Of a stretch of DNA of 64,000 nucleotides, positions 28,148 to 37,515 are shown piece after piece. Source of the DNA: Flavobacteriales bacterium. Lineage in GTDB: Bacteria > Bacteroidota > Bacteroidia > Flavobacteriales_C > GCA-002722245. A model generated the notes under the pieces. It was not told where the DNA came from, made no database searches, and saw nothing but the letters and a program-made list of their open reading frames with translations. How positions within the stretch are numbered: position 1 is the first letter of the stretch; every line of letters begins with the position of its first letter. The position numbers and the translations under genes are program-made. The stretch covers positions 1 to 64,000 of the forward strand of contig PBLA01000023.1 of assembly GCA_002722245.1 (NCBI GenBank). Direction: 5' to 3'.

Positions 28148-28408
28148 TTATTTTAAGTTATCCGCAACATACGGTAATAAACCTAGTTGACGAGCTCTTT
28201 TTACAGCTGTAGAAACCTTTCTTTGGAATTTTAAAGAAGTTCCTGTAATTCTTCTTGGAAGAATTTTTCCTTGTTCATTCAAAAATCTCAATAAAAAATC
28301 AGGATTCTTGTAATCAATATGCTTGATTTTTTGCTTTTTGAATCTACAATATTTTGATTTCTTAACCTCTATCGATGGAGGCGTTAAATATCTTACGTCG
28401 TCTGCCAT
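28148..28408 (-). CDS. rpsR: 30S ribosomal protein S18
   Basis: The 86-residue protein has the S18 core [40 protein letters not shown] and a GLLPYV tail. S18 pairs with S6 on the platform of the small subunit. It sits 5 nt after rpsF and 9 nt before rplI. Confidence 0.96.
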   Translation of the reverse strand: MADDVRYLTPPSIEVKKSKYCRFKKQKIKHIDYKNPDFLLRFLNEQGKILPRRITGTSLKFQRKVSTAVKRARQLGLLPYVADNLK

Positions 28409-28413
28409 GATTA

Positions 28414-28752
28414 TTAAGCTTTAGATGTTTTAGCGTTTTTTCCTTTCTTATTAAACTCAATAGCATGCTTATCCAACTTAACCGTTAAAAAACGTAGGAG
28501 TCTTTCATCTCTGTTGTAAGCAATTTCTAGTTCTCCAATCGCATTCCCTGGAGCTTTAAATTCGAATAAGTGATAGAAACCTGTTGATTTCTTTTTAATT
28601 GGATAAGCTAGTTTCTTAAGCCCCCAATTGTCTTCATTCACTATCTCGGCACCTTTTTCCTTCAAAAAGGTTTTGTAATCGTTCACCGTTTCTTTTAGCT
28701 GTTCGTCAGAAAGAACCGGAGTCATTACAAAAATAGTTTCGTACTGATTCAT
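28414..28752 (-). CDS. rpsF: 30S ribosomal protein S6
   Basis: The 112-residue protein matches S6, with [14 protein letters not shown] at the start, [20 protein letters not shown], and [11 protein letters not shown]. It binds 16S rRNA as a heterodimer with S18, whose gene follows after 5 nt. The C-terminal ~15 residues are a basic, disordered tail. It heads the operon; a -7 element and a small hairpin lie in the leader. Confidence 0.96.
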   Translation of the reverse strand: MNQYETIFVMTPVLSDEQLKETVNDYKTFLKEKGAEIVNEDNWGLKKLAYPIKKKSTGFYHLFEFKAPGNAIGELEIAYNRDERLLRFLTVKLDKHAIEFNKKGKNAKTSKA

Positions 28753-28782
28753 TTGTTAAACAATTTGGTTATTAATAAAATC

Positions 28783-28808
28783 CCGAATTTTTTCGGACGA
28801 CAAATATA
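28783..28808 (-). promoter_or_regulatory. rpsF promoter -7 element and 5'-leader hairpin
   Basis: The minus strand at 28808-28801 reads TATATTTG, followed at once by a 5-bp hairpin (ccgaa 28783-28787 with ttcgg 28792-28796, loop of four). S6:S18 represses its own mRNA through a leader motif containing CCG in several bacterial phyla. The CCG here is paired, not bulged, so an autoregulatory role is only a possibility. Confidence 0.35.
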
Positions 28809-28946
28809 GCATTAAAAACGTAAAGAGTAAAGTATAAATAAGAATTATTACATAACGAGTGAAACCAAGTAAAAGGCAAGTCTCATCTTAGGAATTATAT
28901 TAGCGCTAGATTACATATTATCAGAGTAAGAAAAGACAATCTATTT

Positions 28947-30881
28947 TTATAAATTATCCCATTTAGTATTCAATTTTTCTAACTCCTCCGTTACCTTTTC
29001 CCACTCTTGCATCTTTGCAAACAAATCATTTTCTAATCGATTAAAACGAGCGAACAGATCAGGGTCATAGTCAGCACCTTTTTTATTCATTTCTAATTCA
29101 AGGATCTCCTTTTGTTGATCTAATTCATTCACTTTTCGTTCAGCATTTGCCACCTTTTTTGCTACCTTTTTTATTAAGGCCTCCAGTTCTTTTTTTTGAT
29201 CATTCCCTTCAACCCTCTTTTCCTTTTGAGGCTTTTTAGATTTAGAAAAATGCGTATTTAACTCATTAAGTTGACTAATCTTTCGTTGCTGCAGAAAAAA
29301 ATCAATCCCACCGGCATATTCTTTAACACATTTGTTTTTAAATTCATACACCTTATCCACTAAACCTCTCAAAAACTCACGATCATGGGAAACTACTAAA
29401 ACTGTTCCGGCATAATTTAACAATGCCTCTTTTAAAATTTCTTTTGATGGAATATCAAGATGATTCGTTGGTTCATCCAATACAAGAAAATTATAGGGCT
29501 CTAAAAGAAGTTTGCATAAGGCAAGCCTCCCTTTTTCTCCTCCCGATAAAACACTTACTTTTTTATCAATATCCTCTCCTCTGAAAAGAAAAGCACCTAA
29601 TAAATCTCTAATTTTTGTTCGGATATCACCTCGAGCAATTTCATCTATTGTTTCAAAAACCGTTTTCGTTAAATCCAGTTCCTCTGTTTGATTTTGCGCA
29701 TAGTAACCCAAATTAATATTATGCCCTAATTCTATTTTACCACTTCCATCAACAGCACCCACTATCATTTTAGCTAATGTTGATTTCCCCTCACCATTCT
29801 TTCCAACAAACGCTAATTTTTCCTGACGCCCAATGATGAAATCTACATTTTCCAAGATACTTTTCTCCCCATAAGACTTTGAACACCCCTTTAATGTAAC
29901 CACCTGCTGACCTCCTCTTGGCGGCTCTGCAAAACGAATCTTCATCGTTTCTACAACTCGCTGATCAACCTCAATTCGTTCCATCTTCTCCAGCTGTTTA
30001 ATCTTATTCTGGACAGCGCTGGCTTTAGTGGCCTGAGCTCTGAATCGTTCAATAAATCGCTCCAGTTGAGCAATCTCACGATCTTGGTTTGCTTTTGCAG
30101 CCCTTTGTAATTCAAACAATTCTTCTCTTTGACTAAGGTATTTTGAATACCCACATTTAAAATCATAAATACGCCCTCCATTTATTTCTATTGTCCGAGA
30201 TGTAACATTATCCAAAAATTCCTGATCATGAGAAATTAACACTAAAATGCCAGAATAATTTTGAAGATACTTTTCCAACCAATCAATCGATTCAATATCT
30301 AAATGATTCGTTGGCTCATCCAAAAGAAGAGCATCGGGTTGTTGCAAGAGAATTTTTGCCAATTCAACCCGCATTCGCCAACCACCACTAAATTCTCGTA
30401 TATTTTGATCGAGTTCATTTTGATTAAACCCCAGTCCAAGTAAAATTTTATCTACATCACCAGCATTTTGAGCCGAACCACTCATTTCAAGAGTTGCTCC
30501 AAGATCTGAAATTTTTTGAATCAATTCAGAATACTCATCACTTTCAAAATCAGTTCTTGTTTCTAATGCTTTTGAAATTCGGTCATATTCTATTTCCATA
30601 TCAGATTGATCAGCAAACGCTTTCATTGCCTCTTCACGAACAGAATGATCACCTTGAATACCTAAATCTTGCCTTAGGTAGCCAACATTGAATGTTTTAG
30701 GAATAACCAGGTTCCCCGAATCATACTCAATATCACCAGTAAGCAACTTAAGTAAAGTAGACTTCCCTGCTCCATTCTTTCCTACTAAACCAACTTTCGC
30801 TCCATTCTTTAATTGGAAAGACACCTTTTTAAATAAATACTGTCCATTAAAAGAAATTGCAATATTTTCTACAGAAATCAT
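28947..30881 (-). CDS. ABC-F family ATPase (ribosome-associated)
   Basis: I take the ATG at 30881 (MISVENIAISF), not the upstream extension to 30908. The 644-residue protein has two ATP-binding cassettes and no membrane domain: Walker A GKNGAGKST and GKNGEGKST, signatures FSGGWRMRV and LSGGEKGRL, and Walker B LLLDEPTNHLD and LVLDEPTNHLD. Between them is the basic interdomain linker (~residues 240-300) that reaches the peptidyl-transferase centre in ABC-F proteins. A C-terminal coiled coil (~residues 560-640) is seen, as in Uup/YdiF relatives. It should relieve stalled or problematic translation; which substrate is unknown. A -7 element ends 4 nt before the ATG. Confidence 0.88.
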   Translation of the reverse strand: MISVENIAISFNGQYLFKKVSFQLKNGAKVGLVGKNGAGKSTLLKLLTGDIEYDSGNLVIPKTFNVGYLRQDLGIQGDHSVREEAMKAFADQSDMEIEYDRISKALETRTDFESDEYSELIQKISDLGATLEMSGSAQNAGDVDKILLGLGFNQNELDQNIREFSGGWRMRVELAKILLQQPDALLLDEPTNHLDIESIDWLEKYLQNYSGILVLISHDQEFLDNVTSRTIEINGGRIYDFKCGYSKYLSQREELFELQRAAKANQDREIAQLERFIERFRAQATKASAVQNKIKQLEKMERIEVDQRVVETMKIRFAEPPRGGQQVVTLKGCSKSYGEKSILENVDFIIGRQEKLAFVGKNGEGKSTLAKMIVGAVDGSGKIELGHNINLGYYAQNQTEELDLTKTVFETIDEIARGDIRTKIRDLLGAFLFRGEDIDKKVSVLSGGEKGRLALCKLLLEPYNFLVLDEPTNHLDIPSKEILKEALLNYAGTVLVVSHDREFLRGLVDKVYEFKNKCVKEYAGGIDFFLQQRKISQLNELNTHFSKSKKPQKEKRVEGNDQKKELEALIKKVAKKVANAERKVNELDQQKEILELEMNKKGADYDPDLFARFNRLENDLFAKMQEWEKVTEELEKLNTKWDNL

Positions 30882-30885
30882 AGTA

Positions 30886-30893
30886 CAAAAATA
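30886..30893 (-). promoter_or_regulatory. Candidate -7 element abutting the ABC-F start codon
   Basis: The minus strand reads TATTTTTG, then tact, then the ATG. With only four bases between the -7 element and the start codon, the mRNA should start at or next to the ATG. This also argues against the upstream start at 30908, which would lie inside or before the promoter. Confidence 0.55.
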
Positions 30894-30988
30894 GGCATTG
30901 AAAAGCACTAAAAGTAAAGTGAGGAAGACAAATATAAAATCAGTAATAACTGCATATAATATCCAAAACTATTTTCTAAAAATGACAA

Positions 30989-31159
30989 TTAAGTATATAA
31001 CTCCAAGGCCATTGACTTTAAAATACGAACAAGACTCAATGTTTTTAACCCAATCATTAAACCAATAACTTTATAAATAGAATAACTAATTGTTCCAACG
31101 GAAATAGCCAAAAGAGGTAAAAAGAGCTGTTCTCTTCTCCAAAAAATAGTATTTTTCAT
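30989..31159 (-). CDS. Possible small membrane protein
   Basis: A 56-codon frame starting at ATG 31159 encodes MKNTIFWRREQLFLPLLAI and then a hydrophobic stretch (~residues 12-37) followed by a basic tail. The composition suits a single-pass or re-entrant small membrane protein. There is no recognised family, no clear promoter and no partner gene. It fills most of the 367-nt gap between the ABC-F gene and the divergent AI-2E family gene. It may be spurious. Confidence 0.3.
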   Translation of the reverse strand: MKNTIFWRREQLFLPLLAISVGTISYSIYKVIGLMIGLKTLSLVRILKSMALELYT

Positions 31160-31248
31160 TTCTTTACATTTTGGAAAACAACGAAACAACATTTATCGTA
31201 TTTGATTTAGATTGTTAAGTTCTGTTAAACAATTTATAATTTTACGAT

Positions 31249-32337
31249 ATGTTAAAGAAGAACTGGGTTTTACCCCTTTTTACACTTGGTTTAGTTTGCG
31301 TCACCTTTTTAATCTTCAAAAGTGTACTATCCTACATATTGATTTCAGCTGTTATTGCATTAATTGCCAGACCATTATTTAGCAGAATTAAGAAACTGAA
31401 TATTGGTAAATTATCAATTAGTCCAGGTATAGCCTCATTAAGCGCCATACTTAGTATCTATGCAGTAGTATTTGGACTCATAATGATTTTTGTACCTGCT
31501 GTTGTGAAAGAAGCTCGAATCATCACCGAAATTAATCCATCTGATGCTGTGCAAGCTATACAAGAGCCTGTAAAAAATATAGAACAGCTTTTAAACACAT
31601 TCACCGATCAACCAATCTCTCTTCAAAAATATTTCACCGAAAAAACGTCATCAATTATTAATATTTCTGCCGTTTCGAGCTGGATAAATACATTTACCGC
31701 CTTTACAGGAAACCTTTTCATTTCTTTTTTCGCAATTACCTTTATTACCTTCTTTTTTCTAAAAGATTCCAAAATAATCCTTAAAAATATATATGCAATT
31801 ATCCCGTTTGAATTCAGAGATGAAACAGACCATGTTTTATCCAAGGTTAAAACAAAACTCACGCGTTACTTTATTGGTATATGTATTGAAACGCTTTTAG
31901 TATTTACGCTAAATGCGATAGGGCTATTTGCGATTGGTGTTGAAAATTTCCTGATAATCGCCTTATTTGCAGGAGTCATAAACGTAATCCCTTTCATCGG
32001 TCCCTTAATTGGAATACTTTTTGGGTCAATTATCTTAATCACAACCAATTACACACTTGATTGGAGTACCGAAATAATGCCCATGATTGGTTATATATGC
32101 GGAGTGATGATTATCACACAACTTCTAGATAATTTTATATTTCAACCCCTTATTTTTTCTAATAGCGTTCAAGCACATCCTCTTGAAATATTCTTAGTTA
32201 TTTTAATTGCAGGGAATATTTATGGAATCCTAGGAATGATGGTCGCCATTCCTACCTATAGTGTTTTACGCGTAATAGTTAAAGAGATAAGAAATAGCTC
32301 AAAAGTATTAAATGATATTTACAATACTACTGAATAA
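31249..32337 (+). CDS. AI-2E family transporter (PerM/YdiK-like)
   Basis: The 362-residue protein has about seven or eight hydrophobic helices and a cytoplasmic/periplasmic central segment, the plan of the AI-2E (formerly UPF0118) family. The C-terminal core has NVIPFIGPLIG, the family hallmark, and later LEIFLVILIAGNIYGILGMMVAIPTYSVLRV. Members have been linked to autoinducer-2 export, Na+/H+ antiport and lipid-linked functions, so no substrate is assigned. It converges with the small outer-membrane gene; the two stop regions overlap by 11 nt. Confidence 0.85.
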   Translation: MLKKNWVLPLFTLGLVCVTFLIFKSVLSYILISAVIALIARPLFSRIKKLNIGKLSISPGIASLSAILSIYAVVFGLIMIFVPAVVKEARIITEINPSDAVQAIQEPVKNIEQLLNTFTDQPISLQKYFTEKTSSIINISAVSSWINTFTAFTGNLFISFFAITFITFFFLKDSKIILKNIYAIIPFEFRDETDHVLSKVKTKLTRYFIGICIETLLVFTLNAIGLFAIGVENFLIIALFAGVINVIPFIGPLIGILFGSIILITTNYTLDWSTEIMPMIGYICGVMIITQLLDNFIFQPLIFSNSVQAHPLEIFLVILIAGNIYGILGMMVAIPTYSVLRVIVKEIRNSSKVLNDIYNTTE

Positions 32338-32839
32338 TATAGCGTATAAATACACCTGCACCAAAAACTTGCGAAAACTTATTGTCCATTCCTGTCACTT
32401 TTTGTAAAGGCATTACATTGTACATTCCCGTAGCATCTATCCCAAAACACCATGTCTCAGCAAACAAATATTCTGCACCTAAACGAACATCAGGTCCAAG
32501 AATAAAACTGCTTTCATTATTGGTGTTATCTGGATCTCTATAATAACCGCTATGAACACCAAACCCATAACTCCACGTAACAGATTTTGACTGCAAATTA
32601 GCATTGTGAATTTTATTTCTAATATTTAGGGTAGCAATTAATTCACCACCTTGAAGTTCTTGGCTATATGATCCAACAGCATCCGTAACTAAAAATAATT
32701 TAGGCGCTAGAAAATGCTTATAACTCAAACCAACTCCTCTTAATCCACCGCGAACCCCAATAGAATTAACATATTGAGCTGAAACAGATAGAGATAAAAA
32801 TAGTGCAAGGTAAACAAATAACTTTCTCATAGGATTCAT
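32327..32839 (-). CDS. Small outer-membrane beta-barrel protein
   Basis: I start at ATG 32839 (MNPMRKLFVYLALFLSLSVSAQ), giving a 170-residue precursor; ATG 32830 is equally possible. The open frame continues upstream to 32950 but that part does not look coding. After the signal peptide come alternating beta-strand segments (GVRGGLRGVGLSYKHFL, FLVTDAVGSYS, TWSYGFGVHSGYY, CFGIDATGMYNV) and a C-terminal aromatic strand (FSQVFGAGVFIRYIIQ), as in 8-stranded OmpA/OmpW-like barrels. It lies 64 nt downstream of the gldN paralogue, so it may be cotranscribed with the T9SS block. Confidence 0.72.
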   Translation of the reverse strand: MNPMRKLFVYLALFLSLSVSAQYVNSIGVRGGLRGVGLSYKHFLAPKLFLVTDAVGSYSQELQGGELIATLNIRNKIHNANLQSKSVTWSYGFGVHSGYYRDPDNTNNESSFILGPDVRLGAEYLFAETWCFGIDATGMYNVMPLQKVTGMDNKFSQVFGAGVFIRYIIQ

Positions 32840-32903
32840 ATACATTTTATAATTCTTAAATGAAGCTATGATTAAATATACTACATCATTCCTAATTCCC
32901 CAT

Positions 32904-33752
32904 CTAATATTCCCATAAGTCCTGTTCAAATTCAAAAATTTCATGCTCAATATCTTTAGATTCCAACAGTAAATCTACCCCTGTTTTATAACTAGCAATC
33001 CCCCTATGAAACACATTACTTTCCTTATACACGTAAGAAGAAAACCTTCTTTTCATAAATAAATGATCATAAGTAATAATAGCAGACGGGTTGCGCGAGT
33101 TAAACATAGCCGTGGAACTCATTGGGATCCTTAGTTCAGGAAAATATAACCAAATCAACGGTTTTTCCCCCTTATATTCTCCCATCTCATCAAATTTTTC
33201 TTGAACAAGGCATAATCCAATAATACGCACATTCATGACAGAACGTTGATTATCGAAAAACCATTCTTCTTTAATCCTTAACCGTTTTACGGATGCAAAA
33301 TCAAAAGGATTATCCACTGACTTTGTAATTATTTCCCCTTCGTCATTTTCATACGATATTTCCTCCTTAGTAAAGGATTTATCAACAACTTCTGATTTCG
33401 TTAAACGTACAGTAAATTCATCATCAATAACATCATATGCGGTTAGATTATATTCCGTATAATCACAAGTGAGTGCATCCATTATCATTTGCACAAAACT
33501 TGTTCTGGAGGTAATCGCCTCTATTGGAAAATATAATGGATGATTGATCTTTTCTCTTAAATCAAGAATACGCCATGTTCGCTTACTCCACATTACATCC
33601 GCCTGCCTTAATGGGGTATAAGGGACAAAACGCAATGATCTATGATGAGGAGTGTATAAACCATCTCTTACAGAACCAGACTTAGGCAGGCAAAACTGGG
33701 CAATTGACGTTTGAAAAAAAAGGAGTGACCCTAAAAAGAACAATTTATTCAT
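32904..33752 (-). CDS. gldO: GldN/GldO paralogue, T9SS ring-associated protein
   Basis: The 282-residue protein has a signal peptide (MNKLFFLGSLLFFQTSIAQ) and is clearly paralogous to the gldN product just upstream. Shared blocks include PYTPLRQADVMW, LDLREKINHPLYFP, VIDDEFTVRLT, EEWFFDNQRSV, VQEKFDEMGEYKG and an identical FEFEQDLWEY C-terminus. In Flavobacterium johnsoniae gldN and gldO are adjacent, partly redundant T9SS genes. It has two Cys near the N-terminus and after ~residue 90 that gldN lacks. A terminator stands between gldN and this gene, so it probably has its own or read-through expression. Confidence 0.88.
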   Translation of the reverse strand: MNKLFFLGSLLFFQTSIAQFCLPKSGSVRDGLYTPHHRSLRFVPYTPLRQADVMWSKRTWRILDLREKINHPLYFPIEAITSRTSFVQMIMDALTCDYTEYNLTAYDVIDDEFTVRLTKSEVVDKSFTKEEISYENDEGEIITKSVDNPFDFASVKRLRIKEEWFFDNQRSVMNVRIIGLCLVQEKFDEMGEYKGEKPLIWLYFPELRIPMSSTAMFNSRNPSAIITYDHLFMKRRFSSYVYKESNVFHRGIASYKTGVDLLLESKDIEHEIFEFEQDLWEY

Positions 33753-33843
33753 AGCTACTTTTTATACTCATAAGGAAAAAACAAAAAAAAGTAACAGTGT
33801 CGCGAATAAAATTAATTTGACATAAAATTCGAGCAAAAAAAAG

Positions 33844-33862
33844 GGGGCTCATAAGAGACCCC
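33844..33862 (-). terminator. Terminator between gldN and its paralogue
   Basis: The stem ggggctc/gag-a-cccc (33844-33850 with 33855-33862, one bulged A, loop ataa) is followed on the minus strand by eight T residues. It lies 24 nt beyond the gldN stop and so ends the sprF-gldKLMN unit. Confidence 0.8.
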
Positions 33863-33885
33863 AATAAATAGTTTATCAACACATT

Positions 33886-34734
33886 TTAATACTCCCAAAG
33901 ATCCTGTTCAAATTCAAAGATCACGTGTTCTATTCTTTTTGATTCTAATAAAAGATCTAAACTCGCTTTATAGGTATCTATTTTACGATCATATACATTA
34001 GACTCCTTATAGATGTATGAGCTAAATTTTCGTTTCCAAAAAATATCCTCTAAAGTTCTCCTTTCAGCGTCATTACTTGGATTGTAAACAGGTACAGTAG
34101 AAAAAGCAAGTCGAGCCTCAGGAAAATAAATCCAAAACAACGGCATTTCACCTTTATACTCTCCCATCTCATCAAATTTTTCCTGAACAGGACACATTCC
34201 AATTATTCTCGGTTCAAGAACTGATTTTTGATTATCAAAGAACCATTCCTCTTTCATCCTATATCGTTTTACCGCATGAGGAGCAAACTCTTCCTTAATT
34301 GGAAGGGGTTTTAAATCACCAAATTCATCCTCTACAAATTCTGTATCCACTTTTGTTGTTTTCTGTTCCACCTCTGCAACAGTTAATCGAACCGTGAATT
34401 CATCATCCAACACGTCATAAGGTGTAATAGTCACTAATGCATCAGGATTGATTACAGACTCATAAATCAATTGAGTCATACTCTGACGATCCATAATTTT
34501 CTCAGTAGGATAATACAATGGATGGTTAATCTTTTCTCTTAAATCAAGTACACGCCAAATTCGTTTTAACCACATCACATCAGCTTCTCTTAGCGGAGTG
34601 TACGGGATAACTCTCTTGGCTGGATGATGTTCACGCACATAAATACCATCCAAAACTTCTTGTTGGGCTTGTGCAAAATTAGAGCAAAACACTCCTGCCA
34701 ACATTAAAATTGCAACTAGTTTAATCGATTTCAT
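33886..34734 (-). CDS. gldN: T9SS/gliding protein GldN
   Basis: ATG 34734 gives MKSIKLVAILMLAGVFCSNFAQA, a signal peptide; an upstream in-frame GTG at 34743 is less likely. The mature 282-residue precursor matches GldN (PorN), a periplasmic protein that forms the large ring with the lipoprotein GldK under the outer membrane and contacts the GldLM motor. Blocks seen are PYTPLREADVMW, LDLREKINHPLYYPTE, VLDDEFTVRLT, EEWFFDNQKSV, EKFDEMGEYKGEMPLFW and FEFEQDLWEY. It follows gldM after a 73-nt spacer holding a strong hairpin. Confidence 0.92.
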   Translation of the reverse strand: MKSIKLVAILMLAGVFCSNFAQAQQEVLDGIYVREHHPAKRVIPYTPLREADVMWLKRIWRVLDLREKINHPLYYPTEKIMDRQSMTQLIYESVINPDALVTITPYDVLDDEFTVRLTVAEVEQKTTKVDTEFVEDEFGDLKPLPIKEEFAPHAVKRYRMKEEWFFDNQKSVLEPRIIGMCPVQEKFDEMGEYKGEMPLFWIYFPEARLAFSTVPVYNPSNDAERRTLEDIFWKRKFSSYIYKESNVYDRKIDTYKASLDLLLESKRIEHVIFEFEQDLWEY

Positions 34735-34758
34735 AACACACACATTTTAAAAACTAAA

Positions 34759-34787
34759 CCTTCCGTTCAAAATAATTGAACGGAAGG
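34759..34787 (-). promoter_or_regulatory. Perfect hairpin in the gldM-gldN spacer
   Basis: A perfect 12-bp stem (34759-34770 with 34776-34787, loop aataa) stands 24 nt before the gldN ATG and 20 nt after the gldM stop. On the minus strand it is followed by tttagttttt, an interrupted T-tract. It may be a partial terminator or an mRNA processing/stability element setting the GldM:GldN ratio. Confidence 0.6.
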
Positions 34788-34807
34788 CAAGATATTTTGT
34801 TCTATTA

Positions 34808-36499
34808 TTACTTTACCTTAAAAATTAAAGAAGGTACTTTTCTGGCACCACCGGGCATACTAACCTTAATTTCTTCAAAGTAAATACGTGACCCACGACC
34901 AACTTTCATCAAAATTTTCTTCATCGCAGGAGTTAATTTATTGTTGCTTGATTTAAATGACATAAGGTCAGATCCAACTTTCACAGTTAGTGTAAATTGT
35001 TTCACCTTCACACTTAAATCAAAATCAAAGTTTTCCATCTTTGCATCAACGCGTTGAATAGCTTTCAACTTACCTCTTGAGATAATCCCTTCTTTTGATC
35101 CTAAAACCGATGCAGCAGGATCTGGAAGTCGTTTTACTCTGAAGTTCGCTTTACCTAAAACAGCATTAGAGTTTTTGTTTTTCACAACTACATCAACTCC
35201 TTTCCTATTTGTAGGTTTAGCAGGTCGAACAATGTATGAACCCGCTTTTTTATCAGCTTTAAAGGATAAACCAGGGGCAGAAATTTCAATATCTGAAATA
35301 GCAACACCTGGAGCGGAAACGGAAACAGGATTCGGTACACCTACATAGAACACAGACATTTTAGTCGCTGCAACTGTAGCAGTAGGTTCAGCAACCATGT
35401 AGCTAGATTTGAACTTAGTAAAGAAAGTACCTTTAGAGTTTTTGTTTTCAATAACACCAGTTATCGTTTGAGCACCAACTTCAGTTGTGTACTCTGAGAA
35501 AAGACCTCCACCTTTACCGTCACCTCTTAACTCTGTATATTCACCAATCATAGGCACTTTTGCTTTCACACCTGGTGGATATGTTTTTTGGTTAAGATTA
35601 CCAAAAACCGTAGTATCTACAGTTCCAACATAGATTTTAGAAGCAGCTTTACTGTTGTAAGCAGCCAAAAATATTTTTCCTTTTACAGTATCATTTTTTA
35701 ATACGTAACCATTTTCAAATTGAACAACACCTTTAGATTTGTCAACAACCATTCCAGAACCGTCCATTTTAGAAGCAATTGAACCAATAACATCAGATTC
35801 CGCGTTTTTAACATAGGATTGCCATAATGTTAAGTTTGCAGCAACAGCTGCTAACGGAATATGTTCAGAAAGCCTTGAAACCCACGTAACATCAGGACCA
35901 TCAACTTCTAAAGGATTAGGCCCAACTTCTGTATCGAACAACGCTTTATATCGTTCAACAAGAAAGTCATTGCTTTCATCACCATCGTTATTTAAGATAT
36001 CAATAACCATGTCTCTAAACTCATCCATCGACTTTTTAAGCGCAACAGCCTCTGGACTAGGCTCTCCACCTGGTACATAAAACTGACCACCTAAATCTTG
36101 ATTATCTTTATTTAATGGAATTCCGTTTTCAAATAAAGCCCTGTAGGTTTCACTACCAACAGTATCCTCTACAGACATAAACTCCTCGGACAATCCTCCA
36201 AACAATCGAACCTTGTGATTAGCCATCATTTGAACAACTTCTCTTGATTTTTCCTTTATTTTATTGGCTTTAGCCTGAACTTCTTTGTACGATTCACTTG
36301 ATGCAGCAGCTTTATCAATCAACGTGTAATACGAAGCATTGGCCTTTTCGAAACTTTGTACCGTTTTCGTTATACCATTATCAAGCGATACAAAAGCATT
36401 TAATAAATCTTTAGATGCATTCATCGCAAGCATTGCTAATAATACGAGGTACATCATACCAATCATCGCCTGCCTGGGGGTTTGTTTTCCTCCTGCCAT
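34808..36499 (-). CDS. gldM: T9SS motor protein GldM
   Basis: The 563-residue protein has the GldM start MAGGKQTPRQAMIGMMYLV, with the conserved Arg9 just before a single N-terminal transmembrane helix (~residues 12-28). The rest is a long periplasmic region: helical up to ~residue 230, then beta-rich domains to the C-terminus. With GldL it forms the proton-driven rotary motor that powers T9SS export and gliding. It is 47 nt downstream of gldL. Confidence 0.95.
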   Translation of the reverse strand: MAGGKQTPRQAMIGMMYLVLLAMLAMNASKDLLNAFVSLDNGITKTVQSFEKANASYYTLIDKAAASSESYKEVQAKANKIKEKSREVVQMMANHKVRLFGGLSEEFMSVEDTVGSETYRALFENGIPLNKDNQDLGGQFYVPGGEPSPEAVALKKSMDEFRDMVIDILNNDGDESNDFLVERYKALFDTEVGPNPLEVDGPDVTWVSRLSEHIPLAAVAANLTLWQSYVKNAESDVIGSIASKMDGSGMVVDKSKGVVQFENGYVLKNDTVKGKIFLAAYNSKAASKIYVGTVDTTVFGNLNQKTYPPGVKAKVPMIGEYTELRGDGKGGGLFSEYTTEVGAQTITGVIENKNSKGTFFTKFKSSYMVAEPTATVAATKMSVFYVGVPNPVSVSAPGVAISDIEISAPGLSFKADKKAGSYIVRPAKPTNRKGVDVVVKNKNSNAVLGKANFRVKRLPDPAASVLGSKEGIISRGKLKAIQRVDAKMENFDFDLSVKVKQFTLTVKVGSDLMSFKSSNNKLTPAMKKILMKVGRGSRIYFEEIKVSMPGGARKVPSLIFKVK

Positions 36500-36546
36500 A
36501 ATTCTAAATTTTTAGATTAATAATTAAATTATACGAATGATTGAAA

Positions 36547-37392
36547 TTACGCTTGACCTCCTGCAATAGTCATTGCAGATAACATATTACCGTATACTGT
36601 ATTCAACTTAGATAAATTTTCACCTAACGCAGCTACTTCAGTTTTGTACTTCTTAGTATCCTCAACTGAATCGGATAAATTAACCAATAACTCATTTATG
36701 TTTTGTTGAATATCAGAAGACAACTTCATTGAACCATTATTAGCTTCAATTTGTTGTTCATACACAGTATTTAACTCTCCAAGATTTTTTGTCATAGCCA
36801 CTAATTGTTCAGCATATGAAGCACTTTCACCTTGAAGGTCGGTAATTCCTGAAATTGATTCAGAAGCTTTATCGTAAGCTTCAGACATTTTATCTACTTT
36901 TTGTGAAGCACTTTCCATAGAGCTTAATAACCCTTCAGTAGCTTGACTTGCATCACCAACAGAATTTAGGTTTTGAGCAGTTTCTCCAAAGTTTCTTAAA
37001 CCTTCTCCTAACGATTCAATTAAATCTCCTCCAATGTTCGCGTCCATTAACATTTGATCTAATTTTTGGGATACAGAATCCTCGCTTTCAGCAGTTGTTG
37101 CAACTGAGCTTGAGGAAACTCCCTCTTCGTCATGTGCTTCTAACTCGTCATCATGCTCTTCGTCATGAGAAACAGCTAATTCTGGATAAACTAAAGACCA
37201 ATCTACCTCCATGTGTGGTGGTTCGAATGCTCCTAATATAAATAATATTGCTTCAATTGATAGACCTCCAATAAGTGCAATTGTTGCACCGGGCCAGTGT
37301 TGAATTTTGAACATCGCTCCTACAATTACAATTGCAGCACCGAAACCGGTTACCATGTTCATCATCTTTTTCTTTTTGTAACTACCTGACAT
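36547..37392 (-). CDS. gldL: T9SS motor protein GldL
   Basis: The 281-residue inner-membrane protein has two transmembrane helices (about residues 12-28 and 36-54), with IQHWPGA between them. Glu47 in the second helix sits at the position of the conserved membrane-embedded acidic residue of the GldL proton channel. The long C-terminal cytoplasmic part (residues ~100-281) is acidic and then helical (repeated SxxxL, NLGELNTVYEQQ and SKLNTVYGNML). It works with GldM as the T9SS motor stator/rotor. Confidence 0.95.
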   Translation of the reverse strand: MSGSYKKKKMMNMVTGFGAAIVIVGAMFKIQHWPGATIALIGGLSIEAILFILGAFEPPHMEVDWSLVYPELAVSHDEEHDDELEAHDEEGVSSSSVATTAESEDSVSQKLDQMLMDANIGGDLIESLGEGLRNFGETAQNLNSVGDASQATEGLLSSMESASQKVDKMSEAYDKASESISGITDLQGESASYAEQLVAMTKNLGELNTVYEQQIEANNGSMKLSSDIQQNINELLVNLSDSVEDTKKYKTEVAALGENLSKLNTVYGNMLSAMTIAGGQA

Positions 37393-37515
37393 AACTAAAC
37401 TGATTTAAAAAAAATTAACAAATTGATTAAAATATAGTGTACTTAAAATATAAGTCGTGTTAAGATACGTGTTTTAAACTTTAAAAGCAAGGCACTAGAC
37501 CGTTCAGATATGTGA

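Noticed and set aside
32840-32950. Upstream extension of the small outer-membrane barrel gene into the gldN paralogue
   Set aside because: The extension lacks a signal peptide and would overlap another gene; the ATG at 32839 or 32830 gives a clean signal.
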